Assembly (NCBI GenBank): GCA_911728455.2
Contig: OU452222.1
Coordinates: forward strand, 18,300,559-18,364,558
Direction: 5' to 3'
DNA from: Marthasterias glacialis
Taxonomy: Eukaryota; Echinodermata; Asteroidea; Forcipulatida; Asteriidae
Length of the DNA: 64,000 nt
Position numbers and translations under genes: made by a program
Notes under the pieces: generated by a model
What the model was told of the DNA's origin: nothing
Database searches by the model: none
The model's input: only the letters and a program-made list of their open reading frames with translations
Part shown: piece by piece, positions 54,101 through 60,100 of the stretch
How the letters are laid out: each line of letters starts with the position of its first letter
How positions within the stretch are numbered: the stretch's first letter is position 1

Positions 54101-57100
54101 GGTTTGAGGCCGGGCCCCACAGAATCCTCGCTCCCTTCCAACCCCAGAATTTCAATAAGAAGTGAAATAATGTGCATTAAGACAAGGCACCATACTTACT
54201 TGAGTACCACACAAAAGGCTAGCATTACAGTCTCCTCAAAACATTGTACTCTTGTTACTCCTTAATAAGTTGCATTATGCTTGATGGGACTTTAATTCTC
54301 CACCCCTCAAAGTTTCAGATATTTCAAAATTTACACCGCAACAGAGGCAATTGCCGTCACGCTCCTGGTTCATAGCAATGGTGCCCCTGAAAATGTTCCA
54401 GTAGAAATTTGGATTTCCCTCCTAGAGATACCTTTTACTACTAACGAGTTGGCTCCAGATATCACACACAAAATCACACAAAACACACAAAACGCATATC
54501 ACACACAAAATACTGTACGGGCCAGCAAACGGGCGATGTGTAAATACGCCATTGTGTAAAATCGGAGTACCAGAACGAAGGTCGCCTGGACATTTTGTTT
54601 TTGAGCATGCACTCGTCATGGTACGCTTTCGTTTTGCCCACACAAAAGATGACAGATGGAGTGGAATATGTTGCTGATTTTTGGCCACTGTGCAGGATTA
54701 TTGTGTCATACCCGATTCCAGCCCTTTGTCTTTTTGTTCCATGAAGAGGATTACGTGGCATCGAGAGGCTTCTACCATTGTGTACTCAATGTATTTCGGC
54801 TCAACGACAGTGAGTCTGAGTGAACCGAGTTTCCAGCCGTGGTTCCGGAAGCAGGACCAATCGTAGGCCGTGGCACACGACCAAGGTTTTGCAATTCAAG
54901 GTGCATAACTTTGACCTTTTCTCGATATAGAAACAAACAATTTAGGTGCTTCAAAGATAATCTTTGTGCTCTTGGCTTTGTCAAGTCAAGGTTGCTTTGT
55001 GCCAGCGATACTCTCAAAGAAAAAAGATTCCAGCGATTTCGAGAAAATAATCCCAACAGCATGAACAGGCTGGACGAAAACAAAATGGAAGATTCCCATC
55101 GGGAACTACAGCAGTTGGGGAAAACTGCCTTGCCCCTTACAAGAAAGAAGTACATTTTGATATCAGGCATGTCCCCCCCCCCCCCCCAAGTTTCAAATAC
55201 AAGTTTCAGTAAACACAAGATATTCAGTTGTGATGACGAGCCTCATTTTCAAGTTGCTGGACCTGGACCAATGGCTTAGTAAGCATTCTCAGCACTGAGT
55301 AAGTACACACTATACACTGACAAACTACCACACTAATGTTAAAAACAACTTTTAGTGACTACACGTACAACCAGCCAAAGAGGCATTCCTCTTTCCAGCA
55401 CTAAAAGAAGTAAATGAAAACATGAAATGACCTAGTCACACCCAGCTTCTCCTAAAACTGTTTAATGTGAATTTACTACATGTAAAGTATGTAGACTTCT
55501 GATGTTGAACACTTTAAGGGTCTACATGGATTCCTAGCGCTTGTAGGACGTCAGTCTCCGTTGCACTGCCACTGACGTCCTGGGTATAAAGATTCTCTAC
55601 AATGTGAAAAAAAATTACAAAAGTTGTTTTCTCCTTTTTTACCTGATTTTGGAAGCTGAAAAGTCTGTTCATATATTCCCAATACTTTAAACTACTCCTT
55701 GAATATCTTTTAAATATCTGCGTTCACTTTCAGAAAAAAATTATACCTAAAATAAAACGCGAACTTGTACAAATCTTCCCGGCCATAATGTAATTTCCGT
55801 GTGAAATTTCTACATGCACTTGCGCCCCAAAATGCACCGCGTGCAATGTCGACGCGCAAATTTGAAACTTGCGCAGAAAAAACTAGTGCACAGCAATATA
55901 TGCTCGCTGGAGCTCTGTGTAGCTAGCTCAAAGTTGTGCGCAGATGTTATATTTGCGCACTGCAATCGCACGCGCAAGGTAGTAACTAGACGGTTCCCTC
56001 TTTACTTGTTGCTAGGTCTCATATTACGCGCGTGCTTGTTGTTCGTTGTAACCGGAGTGCATCTGAAGTTTTCGCCAATTTCTGATTTGGGTCTAATTTT
56101 CATTATATTTTCCTTAATAATGTTTGCTCAAAACATTCTCAAGATTTATGAACCCGCCCGTCTGCAAGTATGGGACACAAGTATGAACAAAGTTTCAGCT
56201 AATTTAATCAGGTAAAACAATGGAATAATTTTGTTATAAATTTTTTGGCTATGTAGCAACCCCTCTATATCCAGGACGTCAGTGGCAGTGCAACGGAGAC
56301 TGACGTCCTACCAGGGCTACATGGATTCCATTAACCCTTTCCTAACCATAGGCAAGTTTTGGCGACTGCACTCAACAACTCCCTCTTCTTTACCATTGGC
56401 GACTTTTGTCATCCAAGCTTACACACAAAAAAGCACTCAAGCCTAAGCATAAAGGCTGTTTGTGATAAAGCTGTAGTTTTGTCCATGTTCACCCTCCAGA
56501 AGCAAGCTTACTATGGTTGGAAAGAGAAAGATCTGATCTTTCCAATGGAGGTAAAATGAAATTAAGTTGCTGTTATGCAACCCCTTCAAATTGGAGTGGA
56601 AAGGAAAGATCCAAAATTCCAAACACATACGGAGCGCCATACGGTTGTGTATGAAAAAGTGTTTACAGATAAAACTGAGGGAATAAAGACCAACAACTTG
56701 GTATTTAGTGGCTGATTTCAATAACTTTTTGGATTATATGAAAGGGAATTCAATAAGTAATGCACCTGTTATTACTTAGTCTACTGGAAAACAATATCTT
56801 CAAGGTGATAATAGATTTTTGCAAAATTTGGCTTTCAACAAAAGCTTTCCGTTGTGTAAGAACATGAAGAATGTGTGCTTCACGTTTGAGAGGTTAAGCG
56901 ATTAAGTCCCAAGCGGTTGTAAAAGTCAAAACAATTTGGTTAATACATTTTTGTATCTGTAGACTAGTTGTTGATGTCTTAATGGAAGCTTATGTTCACC
57001 CAAAAATTGCAAAATATATGTATGCAGAAATATGAGGGCAAACAACGGTACATGTGCATTTAGGAATAGCCCTGAAAGCAACACTTCGTCAACTTCCAGA

Positions 57101-60100
57101 GCCTCGCCATTTAAAAAAAAAAAGAATTTAAGTGTTAGTCTACCCAAAATAAAATACATAGCATGGAAGCACAAACACAAGCTGTAGAGTTACAAGGAAA
57201 AGAGTGCATTTCAAGCTTTTTGAAGCGGTGACCGCTCTTCAGATACATCCGAGTTGGCCAGTCCGTGGGAAGAATCTTCCCCTTGAATAAGATTGTAAGC
57301 ATACGGTCAAACCTGTTTCATGACAACACTTGATGCCAATGAGCAATGTGAACTGATGCAGGGGAGCATTTAATGTTAAAGTTGAATTTAAGTTGAACAC
57401 TGTAGATTCCAAAAATTGAACAACGCCCCGCAATTTAAAAAACAAACAAATATTTTTAATATTTTTTGGTTACAATTCTAGCGTTTGAAATGAATCAGGC
57501 TTTACATGTAAAACATATTTTTGGCCCACAGAAGACTTGACAGGTGCATAGAGCAGATGGCTACACAATTAGCAAAATGAAGGTAAAGTCAAAACTCATA
57601 CATGTCTCATTGTTCTGACCTTGACGCCAGCTTGCTTGCGATTCTGCGTGGAGAGAAAAACAGGGTGGATTTTAAGAAAAACAATTGACACTCAAACAGA
57701 CATGTGCACCTGACCACGATTTTCATTAAGACCTTTACATTGACAACAACAAAAATAAGAAGAAAAAAAAATCGTCAAAATCCAAAACCCACAAAAACCA
57801 GGGCTCAAAATTTCAGCCATACATTGAAGGTTCGTGGCAGCTCAAAACTGTTATGGGACCAAAGATATTTGTACAAGAGCCTAACTTTTGTGCTCGTCGT
57901 GCATTTTTTGTCCATTGGTCAAATTTTGACGTGAAAACACAACCAATAAATGAGTAAATCTCAGAAAGTAAAGTAAACTGTTTAAACCCAGGCTGGGTGG
58001 GGGTTGGTGGGCGGGTGGGTGGTGGGGGGGAGGACAAACCTTTCACTTGAGATTACTGAATCATGCTAAAATCACTGGACACAGTTCAGTAGGTACATGT
58101 ACATTGGGCCCTGCAAATCCTTAGCCTCATGAAAAAAAAAAGAGAGAGAAAAAAATTGGCCTCCAAAGTGAAGAATTTTCAATTGGGCAATGCCATGCTG
58201 AATCCATGGGTTCAAATAATCAGTGACAACGAGCTTTGAATGGTACCAGAGAACAATGCCCTTTAAGAAAAACCAGGTAAGGGTGAAATCACATGGTCCT
58301 GCACAGAATGTATGACCGCACCAAAGAAGGGGTGGAGTACAACTGGTTGTGAAACAACTCTCGGTTGTTGCACAACCAGTTCTATCATTTAACTCTACAA
58401 GAACCACGTGTAGTGTTTATGAGATGGCTATACACATTATGCAACTTTGAAAATGAAATCTAGGTTGTTGGGGTGTACAGGCTAAAAGATTAATAGAAAT
58501 AACTGTCAGTTTCTCCAACTGCTTTGACCAAAAAGTGATGTTTGAAGCTTTGCATGGTGTGAAGAATAATAAGGAACTATAATTAAATAGTAAACTTGCG
58601 GGTACAACCATGTAATTCAACTCTTTAGGAAGGAGTGGTGGCTCTGAGAAGAGCCGTTGTGGTCTCCACGTTTCTAACAGTATGCTCTGTTCGTCTTCAG
58701 GAGAAAGAAGACGAACAGAGCATACTGTTCGAAACGTGGAGACCACAACGGCTCTTCTCAGAGCCACCACTCCTTCCTAAAGAGTTGAATTACATGGTTG
58801 TACCCGCAAGTTTACTATTTAATTATAGGTCCTTATTATGCTTTGACCAACTTGGTCAACTCCACAGTTAGTTCAATTCCTTTTCAGTACATGTATCGGT
58901 ATGGTTCATGATAAATAATATAATCTGACTGACATGTTTTTTATACTGAATTCATAAGGAATGGTACCTTGATCAAACGGAATACAAAAAACAGTTGAAA
59001 ATGTTGAACTGTGGCAAGACAAAATAACTGAACAACCATGGCAGCTGTGACCACACGACATTTTTGTTTCAATCAATAGAGTTATCAATCAATAGACCTT
59101 TAACATGCTGCCACCATCTTGGTCATGTTCCCTATATCCAACAACAGTAATAGATGCTAATATTCACTGCACAAAAAGGAGCCAGACTATTTGCCCTTCT
59201 AGCCTCGGTTTGGTTACATTGGTGTGAATGGGAGAAAATCAAGATGGTGGAACCATGATAAAGGTCTATAGACTAAAAATACTTTCATTTCATGAACCTT
59301 TGGACAAGATACATGTACACAATAACATGACTGTACAGGGTCATGGTCAGGCATTGACCACAGATTAATCTTAAGTTTATCTAATGAGTTATCCCAAACT
59401 GATTTGCTGCTCTATCAATATCTACAATGTATGTCCACGTAGTCCAGACTACTTAGAAAAATGGGGCCAAGTTTGGATGGTCCAGCAATGGTTGGGATGG
59501 TTGTTACTGCACATGGGCACAAACATTATCTTGCCACGGTGTAATTCAGTGCTTCCTTACATCAAGGCTTAAATATGGCTGTGTCCGAAATAAGCTGCGA
59601 GGTGGTCAAGTGAACAAGCATTGAAGCATTAGGAGTCCATAGCGACACCCTTAGCAACAGCTGCAGCAGAAGCCACAGCTGGCAATTTTGACAGCTTACA
59701 TCTACAGTGTACATTTGTATGATTAAAATGATTTTTTTTTTTTTGAAACCGTATTATAGTATACACTTTATTTTGATGCCTACACAAACACTGAAAAAGC
59801 AATGATTGAACTTAACAAAGTACCGATACGCATTTAATTCCATTCAGGTTATAAAGTATGATGTAAGGCTGTTCTTATTTTAAATAATTTTTCAGCTTGA
59901 TAAAACTTTCAAAATTTCTCATTTTTTTTTATCAGCTGTTCGTGAATTATTGAAGTACATGTATAAAACATGTAACTTTATCCCATAGACTTTACCTTTT
60001 TGCGGTCACACAGAATTAACGTATGGCCATCACTAAAGCCCCATTCACACTACACAAATTTCCCAGGAATTTTGTTGACCATTTTCACACTGCTAACCCT

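Noticed and set aside
54772-55279. Frames of about 146-148 codons on both strands
   Set aside because: Overlap dispersed repeat A; the same segments in other copies are full of stops.
58417-58871. Two similar frames of 117 and 78 codons sharing MVALRRAVVVST
   Set aside because: They are the same DNA read from the two arms of the palindrome.
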